Made by a program: the position numbers and the translations under genes. From Brasenia schreberi (taxonomy: Eukaryota; Streptophyta; Magnoliopsida; Nymphaeales; Cabombaceae): DNA of 64,000 nt. Of this stretch, positions 1 through 11,527 are shown one piece after another. Position 1 is the stretch's first letter, and every line of letters starts with the position of its first letter. The stretch spans positions 4,573,501 to 4,637,500 of the forward strand of contig JAYKKT010000059.1 in assembly GCA_036023115.1 (NCBI GenBank). Direction: 5' to 3'. The notes beneath the pieces were generated by a model, which ran no database searches, had not been told where the DNA came from, and was given only the letters and a program-made list of their open reading frames with translations.

Positions 1-689
1 TCTATTAAATGAAGTTGCAACAAGTGACACTAGTACACGAAAGGGAAGTTAAATAAATAAGGAAGCCACATTGATAGCTTGTATTTTGTGGTACTCGACC
101 CTCCAGTGTCTAAACAAGAACGACAGGAAGATTCTAAATATTTTTTGACAAGAACGAAGAGCCATGAAGGAATGACGTCCTCCCATTTTGACTTTATCAA
201 CTGGCAGTACATCATAAATACACAAACAAGGCATCGAACCATTGACTCAATGAAGGGGATCACACTTCAGATTCTTTATGTTGCTTATTCATGTTCTGCT
301 TTCTTTTCCCACCTCCAGTTGCTTCAATTCCATTAAATTGGAGAAAGATAGGCGTCACTTCCTCCTAATAGAAGGCAACAAACAGGGACTGGTTTCATTG
401 CCGTGTGACATCAAAGAAAACTGATGGTTTGACAATCATTAATCCTTGGCTTAATTGATGGGTACAGTTTGCTTGCCATCTCAAACTAGAGAGAGAGAGA
501 GAGATGAGATGCACACATTTGATTCATCGACACCTTGATGCTTATAATTCTTACAATCATTAACCAAACATTGACATTTTCAGTATCGTCCAATCTCGCT
601 TCTCCTTTCCCTATTCCCATTTCATGCATTTTGTCACTTTCTCCCATTAGACATTTTTCTTGCTATGTGGTTATCATAGCATGTAAGAA
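1..689. other. intergenic, no gene seen
   Basis: AT-rich sequence with only short chance open frames in several overlapping phases. A short GA microsatellite lies near 488-503. No domain, splice pattern or repeat family was recognised. Confidence 0.5.
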
Positions 690-960
690 ATTGTCATGCT
701 AACATTGGGTAAATATTTTTTTATTGTTTCTTTTTAATATTTTTATGATCTTTCTCTTCCTCTTTAACATTTTCAACATCTTTTTTCTCATTAAACTTGG
801 TTTTACGTGTTCAAATCATATTAAATTATTTTCTCTCATTTTATAATCTATTAGTATCACTCTCAATTTGTTTCTAATAACCTCATTAGTATACAACTTC
901 TTTTTATTTAACCATTCCTCCATTTTAATATCTTAATGTTTGCTACATAAATATTGATTT
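690..960 (-). mobile_element. degraded LINE 3' fragment
   Basis: On the minus strand this matches, with many changes, the 3' part of the LINE copies at 60181-63507 and 22400-22750 (the stretch after the reverse transcriptase core). The shared order of short words, such as the segment around 880-950 compared with 60470-60545, supports homology. The conserved GTT-rich tail is not clear at the 690 end. No target-site duplication was seen. It is an old, non-coding remnant. Confidence 0.6.
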
Positions 961-1029
961 TATTTATTGGTATTTAACATCTATGAGCTAATATTATGGC
1001 TTACATTAAATTGCTTACACTGTTCCGCA

Positions 1030-1263
1030 TCATTGGCAGACATAGTTAAGAAATCGTCCTGCTGGTTCGCAGAAACAAGAAGAATCCGTCCATTTAAGTC
1101 TCCTTTCAGCAGTGTATAGGCTTTTGTGAATCATCTCTTTTAAGAGTTTCATTGCTAGATAACATCCTATTGAAGACGACCTCAAAGCAATGGTATAAAG
1201 TGCGAACAACAAATAAACTGCAGCAAAATCTTCTACAAACTCTAATTTGGTAATTTGATGCAA
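1030..1263 (-). other. unassigned 77-codon open frame
   Basis: A minus-strand open frame lies between two LINE remnants. Its translation has a hydrophobic stretch (AVYLLFALYTIAL) followed by a basic, cysteine-containing tail (TAERRLKWTDSSCFCEPAG), so the composition is more protein-like than its neighbours. No family was recognised. It could be a stray exon of a decayed gene or chance; there is no clear start context and no partner exons. Confidence 0.15.
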
Positions 1264-1346
1264 TTGGTTTGGATATGTAATATAAATTAAAATTTTATTT
1301 TACATCTAGACAATGTTTTCTTTGGATATGTAGAGTCTTGGGTACA

Positions 1347-2430
1347 ACCATAACAACAACTAAGCCTTTTACTATACTAAATGGGATCAACTACATGGAT
1401 TCTTTGTTTTCATAGGGCCCTATTATGTGTCATGCTAGCAGTTAACTCAATATAAACTAATCATTTTTTATTGTTTCTTCTTCCAACACTTTTGTGGTTG
1501 TCTTCTTTCTCTTTTAACAATTTTACAATCTAGTTTTTTATATCTTCTTATATGAGTATCCTTGGTCGTCTTTCTACATATCCAAACCATTTTAAATAAT
1601 TTTTCCTGATTTTATTCTCTATTGGTGCTACTCACAATTTATTTCTAATAACCTCATCATGTATATAGTATTTTCTTGTGTGACCCATCCATCTCAATAT
1701 CTTCATTTCTACTAAACACCTTTTGCACATATTGATGATTAACTGACCAATACTCAAAACCATACAACATAGCAGGTCTAATTACCGCTTTATAATATTT
1801 ACCTTTCAACTTCAATGGTATCTTCTTATCACATAGAATATCTGATACCCTCTCAATTTTAACCAACCGACATTAATTTTATTTGTAACATCTTCATCAA
1901 AATTTCCATCACTTTGAAAAATTGACCCTAGGTATTTAAAAATTTTCTTATGAGAGATGCAAAGTGTGTCAATCTTAATTTCTATATCCTCTCAAGTAAT
2001 CAAATGATCAAACTTACATTCCATATATTATGTCTTTGTTCTACTAAGTCGGAAGCTTTTTTACTTTCTAATGTTTCTCTCAATAATTTTAATTTCTTAT
2101 TAAATTTTTCTTTAGACTCATATACTACAATATCATTTGCAAATAACATATAAAGATACTTCATCGTTAATATGTTTTGTTAACTCATCAATGACCAATA
2201 TAAATAAATATGGGCTTAAAGTTGATCCCTGATGTAACCCAATATTAACTTCAAATGAGTGTGTCATTCTTTCATGAATCCTCACACAAGTTTTTGCACA
2301 AGTATACATGTATCTTATAAGATTTATATATCTCAATAGGATACCTCTCTTTTGCAAGGTTCTCCAAAGAACATCTCTTTCATCCTATCTTAAGCTTTTT
2401 TTAGATCAATAAATATCATGTGAATGTTCA
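1347..2430 (-). mobile_element. 5'-truncated, degraded LINE (RTE-like)
   Basis: The left end carries the family's 3' terminus in reverse (AACAACAAC followed by a diverged form of the conserved 40-bp end). Reading leftwards, minus-strand frames at 1657-1866 and 2133-2357 encode pieces of the LINE protein, including the reverse transcriptase block [11 protein letters not shown] and the later [15 protein letters not shown] block. Homology stops near 2430, inside the reverse transcriptase, so the copy is 5'-truncated. Several stops and frameshifts make it inactive. No convincing target-site duplication was found. Confidence 0.85.
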
Positions 2431-4001
2431 TATAATTGTTAGATGTGCCTAAACACATATTGATATCGTAAAAGGTGTCCTAAATGATTTTTTTCATTAC
2501 TTCTTGGACTTTCACTCTAGGACATTACTTTGGATAATCATGTTCATGTATAACCAAATCAAGCAAATAATACCTATTGAAAAGAGTACATAACAAAACT
2601 TTCTAACAAAGTTGTTGATGTGAAAAATGTTTCGAATTGCATTGTCACTTTTGTAGACAATAAAAGTAAATATAACAAACTTTCCACTCGACAAAGATCA
2701 ATAATCTATCATGTTGTACACCTGCTGAAAAAAATGTAGATAGCATGATGGATTTTGCCACTACTTTTGATGATCATATATCCGCTTATACTAAACCAAA
2801 TTAAGCAAATGGTGTCTTGCGCCGAAGAATACATAACGAACTTTTGAATAAAGCCTAGAACATGAAATTTAAATTACGTATATGAAAAATGTAAGTATCT
2901 AAAGCTTGCCCCAAAAACTATGATAACTGCGATTGAATAGTATATTTTCTGTCGTAGACTTTGATTTATTCTGGAATAAATGAAGATTAAGAATAAAAGA
3001 AAGCCATTGTGCTTATCATACCAACAAAGGAAAACATGATCCTTTAATAAACAACAAGATCTTACAAGAATGAATGCTTCTCATGCCTCAAAGTGCACCA
3101 AAGACCATAAGTTAAGGAGAAGAAAAAATTCAATTTTTTTAATCATCTCTGCCCTAATTGCCACACACACACACAGAGAAAGATATCACCCGTACTACTA
3201 GCAGTTTATTCAAAAAATTCTGTGGAGAAAAATGGGTGGGATCAGATCCATACCCGGTTTGGACACCCCAATCCAACACAAGGTGACAGGAAAATAGGAA
3301 TCGTGTTGCAGTTGACTTGTTTCTGGCACAAACTGGAGATGGCGTAACAGTGGAATGGCCCGAAAAACAAAAATGCAACACCTTCTCTTTGTGCTCGTTG
3401 AAAATGTAAACTTGATGGAAGTTCTTGGTTGGTGTGAGGCAGCATGACAAAATTTTCTAATTTAAACACACAGGATTGGATTTGGGTTCTGCGGTTCTCG
3501 GTATATCCGTTTGATCCATTTGCAGTGTAAGTTTACAGATTCATTTTGCTACCTCTTATCCAAATTCAAATGCTCGATATCCATTTGAATCACAAAGAAA
3601 AAAACTCGATATCGATTAGTTCGATTTGACCAACCTAGCCGAATTAAGATGGAGATTAATGGGTCAGATAGATTTGGTATCCAAAACTGTATCCGAATAT
3701 TGGTTGGATTCAAACTCTGGTTTTGATTACTTGAACTTATCCAATTATATCAACCATATGATAAGTACCCAATATCCTTATCTGTGATCAACACACACAC
3801 ACATCATTCTTTCTCGGATTTGGTGTATCTATGTTTGGATCTGAATCCGGCTTTGAGTATGACTTGCTAAACCCATTTGATTCATCGGAATAGGTAACAA
3901 CACATCAGATCCAAATCCAATCTATTCACAAAATCCATTCACTCCAGAACTGTCTGTTAGGATCAAGACTGATATAAACAACCCAGTACCAATGCCATCA
4001 G
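2431..4001. other. intergenic, no gene seen
   Basis: AT-rich sequence without recognisable coding exons. Small CA microsatellites occur near 3163-3174 and 3791-3802. The open frames at 3154-3469 overlap each other in different phases and have no family resemblance. Confidence 0.45.
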
Positions 4002-4223
4002 TAGACATGGCCGGTCCTGGTTTTCTGGACTAAATCGCTCAAATTTGGGGAAAAGGCCGTTAGTGAAGCAAAAGCCAAAATGTTATGAATGACTGTAACC
4101 GCCGGTTTCGGTTTTATCTTAGTTCTGGGGTGGGCCCTAATTACGGTTTCAGTTTCAACTGGTTCTCAACCTGGCTCGGTTCTGGTTGGAACCGCCAGGC
4201 CCGTTTGGAACCGGCTATGTGTA
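4002..4223. mobile_element. GAACC-rich short element with inverted ends (hAT-like MITE candidate)
   Basis: It begins with TAGACATGGCCGGT and ends with the near complement CCGGCTATGTGTA. The inside is rich in GGTTC, GAACC and ACCGG words. The 8 bases just outside (gccatcag on the left, gctagcag on the right) match at six positions, which fits an old 8-bp target duplication of the hAT superfamily. It has no coding capacity. It also contains a LINE-like 37-bp word repeated at 4633-4669. Confidence 0.45.
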
Positions 4224-4456
4224 GCTAGCAGCTCTATTAAGTTTTGCATTGTGAACGTCTGAAAAGAAAAAAAAGAACACAAAGAAACGCAAGGGTGTGC
4301 TGGTCTGGTAGCATTATGCCTAACCTCAGCTAAGGCTGGTAAGTGAACCGAGCTCGTCGTGGTCCAGCTGGGTTCGGCTTGTTATGAGCTTGTTCATATT
4401 CGGTTTACGATCTAAATGAGCTGAATACAAGCTGGCTTGTAAAGCTATACAAGCTG

Positions 4457-4593
4457 AAGGCGAACAACGCAGCATTTATTTCAGCTCATTCGAAAGACTT
4501 AGAATGGAAAAATTCGAATCAGCTAATTCAAAAGACTTAGTTCAGTTGTTTTTGTATGAGCTGAGCTGAAATAAATGCTGCGTTGTTCGCCTT
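4457..4593. repeat. perfect 32-bp inverted repeat (fold-back)
   Basis: Positions 4457-4488 and 4562-4593 are exact reverse complements of each other, separated by 73 bases that contain repeats of a TTCGAA/AAAGACTTAG word. The surroundings (4330-4620) are rich in GAGCT and AGCTC words typical of dispersed plant non-autonomous repeats. No gene is present. Confidence 0.75.
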
Positions 4594-6138
4594 TACGTTC
4601 ACAAATGAGCTGAGCTGAAATCAGCGAAAAAAGCCGTTAGTGAAGCAAAAGCCAAAATGTTATGAATGATTGTAAGGTAATTAGCTTATTCAAATTTTTC
4701 CATTCACAAAAACAACTGATTTAAGTCTTTTGAATTCCCATTGAATTGGGTGACTATAATATAAAGTGGATGGTTGGATCCAATAAAGTTTTATGCAGTG
4801 GTTGCTGGCCAACAGCCGATGTACATTGAGGCGAGGTGCGACGAAGGTCTCACCTGAAATTCGAAAAACCAATGAAAAAGTTATATAGCACAATCAAATC
4901 CATGTCTACCATACATAGTTTGCCGACCCTAAATGGTCGAATAGGCAGTTCGCCCCACCCTACAAAAAGTTCTAGATCTGCAATTTGTTGGCAGCCTAAT
5001 GCAACCCTTCTCTGTTTTCATTCGAGCTTGCAATTGATATAGTTTTAATGGTAAATCATAATATAAATGTGTGCTACTAGTATATGCATTTCTACACACA
5101 CAAGCACACACACACACATACATATGCCTGCACGGATGTGTGTAAAATCATACAATACTGTTCATTCCACCAAGAGCAGAAATTTAAGAAAGGAAGCAAG
5201 TTTATACTCATTGAAACACCAGGTCATGGTCCCAACAAAGCAATTGAATTTATCATTTTTTAACAAAATAATATTTATTTATCGGGCGATTTCTCTCATC
5301 AACATTAAAGAGAACCCCACCGCATGAGATTCCAAATGCATGAAACCAAAAATTATTCTCATTGGTCCCGGTTCTTAAGGAAAAACGTGTTATATATTCT
5401 TTTGATCCCGGGTTCACTAGCATGCATTTTATGAAATATTTTGTGATAAACGTCACATAAAGGCCAACACTTTAGCATTTCCTGAAGATTTTTAATTGGA
5501 CACAACGCGAAAGATATTTAAATTATTTAATGAAAAAATTTATTCTTAATGAAATTCGAACAACTTTTTCAGCAAAAAAAAAGAAGGTTGTGAAACGGCG
5601 GTGGATGGTTGGTCGACTGGTGCCGGAAAAATCAATCAATTTGGTACACCAATCGTATAATTGGTACATACGGATGATCCCATTGCTTGCTACCTAACGT
5701 ACATATGCATAAGCGTTGCTTTTGTTTTATGTTTATTTCTTAAATCAGGGAACTTTATTGGATATAGTTATTTAAGATGATTGAAATTCAAATTCATTTG
5801 GATTTGGGTGTACGCACATATCCAAAGTCGATCATTTAAGCTGAATGATTGAGACTTATTTGAATATACTAACACTTAAACACTTAAGTGTGCTAATATA
5901 GTGTGTGTTTTCAGAGAATGGGGGTGGTATGTGCGTACACTTGTTTGTGTATGACACGCACACCCAAATCCCTTATAAATTGCCCAACTAGTGAGCTTGT
6001 TTTCAATTTTTATGGGCATTTTGCTGTTTCATACTTGTAACTTGAGGTTGGAATGGTTTTTGTTTAAAGAAAATAAAGATCTACAAATCAGAGTTAATTT
6101 GGATTTCTAATCATATTTGATCAATAATGCATCTAACG

Positions 6139-6141
<3 letters not shown>
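4594..6141. other. intergenic, no gene seen
   Basis: No coding exons were recognised. It contains a second copy of the 37-bp word (4633-4669), a CA tract near 5094-5118 and a nested inverted repeat at 5800-5971. Confidence 0.4.
5800..5971. repeat. inverted-repeat-bounded 172-bp segment
   Basis: The word GGATTTGGGTGT (5800-5811) recurs as its complement ACACCCAAATCC (5960-5971). Just inside, GTGTACGCACATA (5808-5820) is complemented by TATGTGCGTACAC at about 5928-5940. The arrangement resembles a small MITE with internally rearranged ends. No target duplication was identified. Confidence 0.35.

Positions 6142-6228
<87 letters not shown>
6142..6228. repeat. (AT)n microsatellite
   Basis: An uninterrupted run of about 43 AT units. 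Its length is probably polymorphic and could be affected by assembly. Confidence 0.95.
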
Positions 6229-6230
<2 letters not shown>

Positions 6231-6343
6231 TTTCACAATGACAAAGGCTCTTAGTTCATGACCAGCTTATGGAAAAGAGCTAAATGAAGATTGTACCCAC
6301 ATCTCTTATCAAAGCATATTCAACAAAAAGGAGGACATTTGGT

Positions 6344-6860
6344 TTAGTTGGGAAGCTGGTTGCCATCCGCAGTTAGGGATGTGAAGAGGCTGGAACTGGA
6401 TCGGATCCTTAGATTATCGAATCCAATAGAACTCCATTCGACGTCTCTTTCATCCAAATCTTTCTCTGGTTCAAAATTACTAAATAGATTTATGAACTTA
6501 TTTGGATTCAATGTGGAATGAGACAAAGCCATATCTAGATTTGGCCGGTTTTTCGGGTAGGCAGTTCTAACATCCGGTTCCAATTTCACTTGGACCAAAC
6601 CAGCTAGCCCCTCAAGTTCTGGTTCTGGTTTTGGTCCCACTAGTTTTGGGTATGCTTCTGTTTGAATTTCAGGAAAACCCAAATTCAGCTCCAATTTTAT
6701 TTGAAAATTATAGGACAGTGGAACCGGATGGACTGCGGGTCCCTGATTTGGTTCTGATCCTAATTCTGCCAGTTCCAGTTCTGGAAGCACTCTGGATCCG
6801 ATTCAACTAATCGGGCTGGGTCCAAACCGCACACCTTTATCCATACCCTCTTATAGGCAC
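6344..6860. repeat. GAACC/GGTTC-rich dispersed repeat
   Basis: The segment is dense in GGTTC, CCGGTT, GAACTGG and related words like the elements at 4002, 31190, 46366 and 47815, but clear inverted ends were not found. The open frame on the minus strand (6344-6790) reflects this simple composition (many Pro-Glu-Leu repeats) and is not taken as a gene. Confidence 0.45.
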
Positions 6861-8505
6861 AGCTAATCTTGGATTCATTTTCAGTTCAATTTGGACAAAT
6901 ATATTTCAGAAAATACCCATATATATATTTGGTCATTTGTCATTAATAGAAAATGTTTTTCTTGATGGCCATGGAGAAAGCTTTTCTTCCCCATAATCAT
7001 CGACCCTTTGACGTTGCTGGATGTAGGAAAATTGTTGATTATGCTAGTCAGATTTGGATTTGGATTGGACCCATTGACATCACTATCCACGATGGCATTG
7101 CAACTTAGATCGGATATAGTCAATCATGATTTGATTGTAATTATCATTATGAGAAAGTGGAACATGAGGAAAATATGCAACAAAGTCTATGGTACCCATA
7201 TTCTTGAAGCAACTTGATTCTACCGATTCATTTTATCTGTAATTATTCCACTTTGAAGGATGAAATGGCCCTGATTATACATCGTGTATCATTATAGATG
7301 ATTACAATCATGATTGATTATAAAATGTGAGAGGAGGCAAGTATTATAAAGTATGGTTAAACTAGCAACATTATATTATATGGCATTAGGTTTTAAGTAG
7401 TCAACTATGTATTGGAGTTGTTTGTTTGAGAAATTAGGTGGATGTGTATTCATATAAGGAAATATTGTACTATTAATGGGATTAATTGGCATAGTGTTGA
7501 ACAAAAGATAACCAAAATTGATATGCACACACTATTTTTACTATTCGTACACCATTTTTCTAAAAATACCTAAAATATTCCCAACACAATTTCTATCATT
7601 ACTCTGTCCTACAAACAGACACTCTATTGGATGATTCTAGCATCATTCTCGACATCTTCCAGTAATTTCTTGGAGCTTTCAACAAATGTTTGAAGTATAT
7701 TTGACATTCAAAAAAACAATTGAATTGAAGAACCAATAAACTAACCCTTAAAATAACCAATAACGTTTCTCACCGATTCAGAAAAGGAAAATAAAATAAA
7801 ATCCATTACATTTGAGGTTGGGTAGTTAATTAGACATGAAAAAATGGGTATTATAAATATTTCATTGACTCTTATTGTTTTTCGTCTTTTTTCATTGGAT
7901 CATCATGATCTATAATAGAGATGTGACTCACATCAATCATGTCTCTTTAAATAAGAAATGTGATTCAATCACATCTCTACCCCAACTTACGATGACTTTA
8001 CAATTGTCACATCGATGACATCAAATACACACACACAAAAAAGCAAAATATAGTTGAATCTACAAACATACCTCTGAAAACCATGAAATACCTCATCGGA
8101 TCAAGTGCTTAAATCTTTTTTCTTCCTCTTTTTCATTTATTTTTTAAGAAAAGGTGATAGAGTCCGGATGGGATTGAGTAATACATTCTCTAATTGTAGA
8201 ACAAGACATTGACATTAATGAGAGTAAAGGAGGAAAAGAGCCCACAACAAAGGGGAGAGAGAAACCATATGTGAGATCGGGGGTAGTACAATAATTTTTA
8301 GAAATGAGTGGAGATATTTTTGAAAATTATGAAAAAGGATGTGTATATAGTAATTTGGGGTGTACAAATAGTAATCTCCAAGATAAGACATGAGAGGTAT
8401 GATTGAAAAGGTTTGAACATTTGGAAAGGTAACTAATCAAACTTTTGGTAAAATGGTGAAGAAAAGTAGAAGTTGAACACTTTAAAGAAGAAACCTAAGT
8501 ACACC
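6861..8505. other. intergenic, no gene seen
   Basis: AT-rich with scattered short open frames. No exon chain, RNA gene or recognised repeat was found apart from local low-complexity A and T runs. Confidence 0.4.
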
Positions 8506-9640
8506 ACCAACAACTAAGCCTTTTCACATACTAGATGGGGTCAGCTACATGGATTCTTTGTTTCCACTGAGCCCTATAATATGCTATGTTGACAGTTAAC
8601 TCAACATGAGCTAGATCATTCTTTATTATTCTTTTCAATACTTTTGTGATTTTCTTCTTTCTATTTTAACATTTTCACAATCTAGTTTTTTATACCTTCT
8701 TATTGAAGCTTGCTTTGATCATCTTTCTACATGTCCAAACCATCTTAAACGATTCTCTCATTTTATCCTCTACTAGTGTCACTCTCAATTGTTTATAATA
8801 ACCTCATTATGTATATGGCCTTTCTTTGTTTGATCACTCATCCATCTCAACATCTTTATTTTTGCTACGTATATCTTTTGTATATGTTGATTAATTGCCC
8901 AACACTAAGAACCATAAAATATAAGAGGTCTAATTGCTACTCTATAATATTTACCTTTCAACTTAGTGGTATCTTCTTGTCACATAAAATACTTGACACC
9001 CCTCTGCATTTTAATCAACCTACATTAATTTTATGCTTAACATTTTCATATATTTTTTCATCACTCTAAAAAATTGATCCTAGGTATTTAAAACTTTTCT
9101 TGTGAGGGATGCAATATGTTTTAATCTTAATTTTTATATCCTTTAGAGTAACTAAATGATCAAACTTCATTCAATATATTATGTCTTTGTTCTACTAAAT
9201 TGAAAGCCTTTATTTTCTAATGTTTCTCTATATAGTTCAAATTTCCTATTAACTTTTTTCTTAGACTCATCCGCTAACATAATGTCATATGCAAATAACA
9301 TACACCAAAGAATTTCATCTTGAATATATTTTGTTAACTCATCAAGAACCAATATAAATAAATATAGACTTAAAGTTGATCTCTAATGTAACCCAATATT
9401 AACTTTAAAGAAGTCTGTCATTCCTTTGTGAGTCTTCATACATATTTTTGCACCATGATACATGTCTCTTATAAGATTTATATATGTCAATGAGATAACT
9501 CTTTTTTTCAATGTTCTTTAAATAATATTTCTAGGCACCCTATCATAAGATTTTTTTACATCAATAAATACAATGTGAAGGTTCTTTTTTTTACTTTAAA
9601 ATATTTCATACGATGTTTGAACGTGTTGGTACGAATCTAA

Positions 9641-9768
9641 ATTGGTTCTCTATTATACTCGATATTTTCTTAACCTACGTTCAATAAATCTTTCCAATAA
9701 CAACATAGTATCGAAAATATTTATTGAACGTAGGTTAAGAAAAATATCGAGTATAATAGAGAACCAAT
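9641..9768. repeat. fold-back palindrome inside LINE
   Basis: Positions 9641-9689 are repeated as the reverse complement at 9719-9768, with one extra A in the right arm and a spacer of about 29 bases. Both arms are the same piece of the LINE reverse transcriptase region, so this is an inverted local duplication. Confidence 0.85.
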
Positions 9769-10620
9769 AATTTCAACAACTAAAGAATTATTGAATGTAG
9801 GTTAAGATCAATAATTCTTTCTCATAATTTCATAATAACTTGATACATTGATAATTTTTGTAATTTTGAATGTCTTTCTTATTCTTGTATATGGATATAA
9901 GTGTATTATCTCTTCGTTCCTTAGGCATATTTTGGTTTTTTCGTATTTCATTAAATAGTCTTGTAAGCGAAGTGATTGTTATTTCTACTAGAATTTTTTA
10001 TACTTGTATGAAATATTATCTAATCAAGCATATTTGCATGAATTCAAATTGGTTCTCTATTATACTTACTTGTCTTAACCTACGTTCAATAATTCTTTCT
10101 CATAATTTTATAATATAGCTCATTAACTTGATACCTCGATAATTCACACAATTCTGAATGTGTTTATTGTTCTTGTATATGGATATAAGTGCATTCGGTC
10201 ATCATTCTTCAGACATATTTTGGTTTTTTATATTTCATTAAATAGTCTTTTAAGCCAAGTGATTGTCATTTCTACTAGAATTTTTATACTTCTATAGAAA
10301 TATTATCTAGTCCAACAAATTTGCATGAATCAAATTGGTTCTTTGTTCTACTCTTGATACTTGTCTTAACCTATGTTCAATAATTTTTTTCATAGTATGG
10401 CTTGTTAACTTGATATATTGATAATTCACATAATTCTAAATGTCTCCCTTGTTCTTATATAGGTATAAATGTACTTACTCTCCAATCCTCATGCATCTTT
10501 TATTTTCTTCATATTTCATTAAATAGCCTTATAAGCAAAGTGATCACCGTATCTTCTAGAAATTTTCATACTTTTGTAACAATATTATCTAGTCCGACAT
10601 ATTTATCAACCTTATGTTTA
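9644..10620 (-). repeat. tandem triplication of a ~286-bp LINE segment
   Basis: Three diverged head-to-tail copies (about 9644-10050, 10051-10336 and 10337-10620) each correspond to one single-copy stretch of the LINE at 21361-21660. The divergence between units shows the duplication is not recent. Confidence 0.75.
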
Positions 10621-10943
10621 AGAGCCTCTTTGACTTCATTATTTTAAATACATTGATAGAAATTATGATTTATATATTTTTCTAATTTATTTAACTCTCT
10701 TAAACTAGTACTAACATCGGTATTTTTGTTAAAAAGTGTATACAAATAATTTTTCATCTATTTTTATATCAGCATTTACCACTAAATTCTTCTCATCCTC
10801 ATCTTTGATACATCTAACAAAAGTAAGATCCTTAGTTTTTTTATCTCGACCCTTAGTTATTATAAAAATATTTTTTTCACCTTCTTTTGAGTTAAGTTTT
10901 TTTATATAAATTCTCAAATTTTGGATTTTGCTTTACTGAAAGT

Positions 10944-11476
10944 CAAAATTTATCGGATTTATCTACTATATAAGAAATCTAAGTATTGGAAGGAAATAAT
11001 TGAGCATCTTTTTCTTGAGTTAAATTCAATGATCTTTATTGAAAAAATACATGGTCAAGTATCGAAAATTGCATCAGGTATATTCCTCGTAAATGATCCA
11101 TGATTGTTGTGCGTGTGTGTGCGTGCGCATGCGTCTGCGCATGAGTGTAACCTCACAGTTTTATTTTAGGGTGAATAGGGATGAGGCCAGCTCATTAGAA
11201 GCAATGGTTTTACAGCTCAATGGCTTTTGGGATTGAGCAGTGCCGCTCACATGCTCCATCATGACATTCCCTCTTATTCTTTCTTTTATAAGCAAAGAAA
11301 TCATATGCCAATTCATATTGACAACTTAACACTTATTTACGTGACAAGCTGATCAAATCAAAGGGGAAGGATTTGATTCCCTTCGTAAAAACTAAAGCAC
11401 CTTGCCTCCTAAAGCAACGGCAAAACCATGGCTCCACAAGAAAGGAGAGCAGGGAAGACACCTCCAAAGGGAGTCC

Positions 11477-11527
<51 letters not shown>

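Larger units (their letters stand above)
8506..10943 (-). mobile_element. degraded LINE (RTE-like) with internal triplication
   Basis: The left end carries the family's GTT-type tail and conserved 3' terminus in reverse (8506-8570). The copy then runs through the reverse transcriptase to the linker before it; the minus-strand frame at 10729-10917 still encodes KKTKDL and RCIKDEDEK. Homology ends near 10943, so the endonuclease half is missing. Relative to the long copies, a roughly 286-bp reverse transcriptase segment is present three times (starting near 9644, 10051 and 10337), and the first repeat contains a fold-back. Many stops make it inactive. Confidence 0.85.

Noticed and set aside
6344..6790. 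148-codon minus-strand frame rich in Pro, Glu and Leu
   Set aside because: Its composition follows the GAACC/GGTTC repeat; similar frames appear in the other copies and no splice or domain evidence exists.
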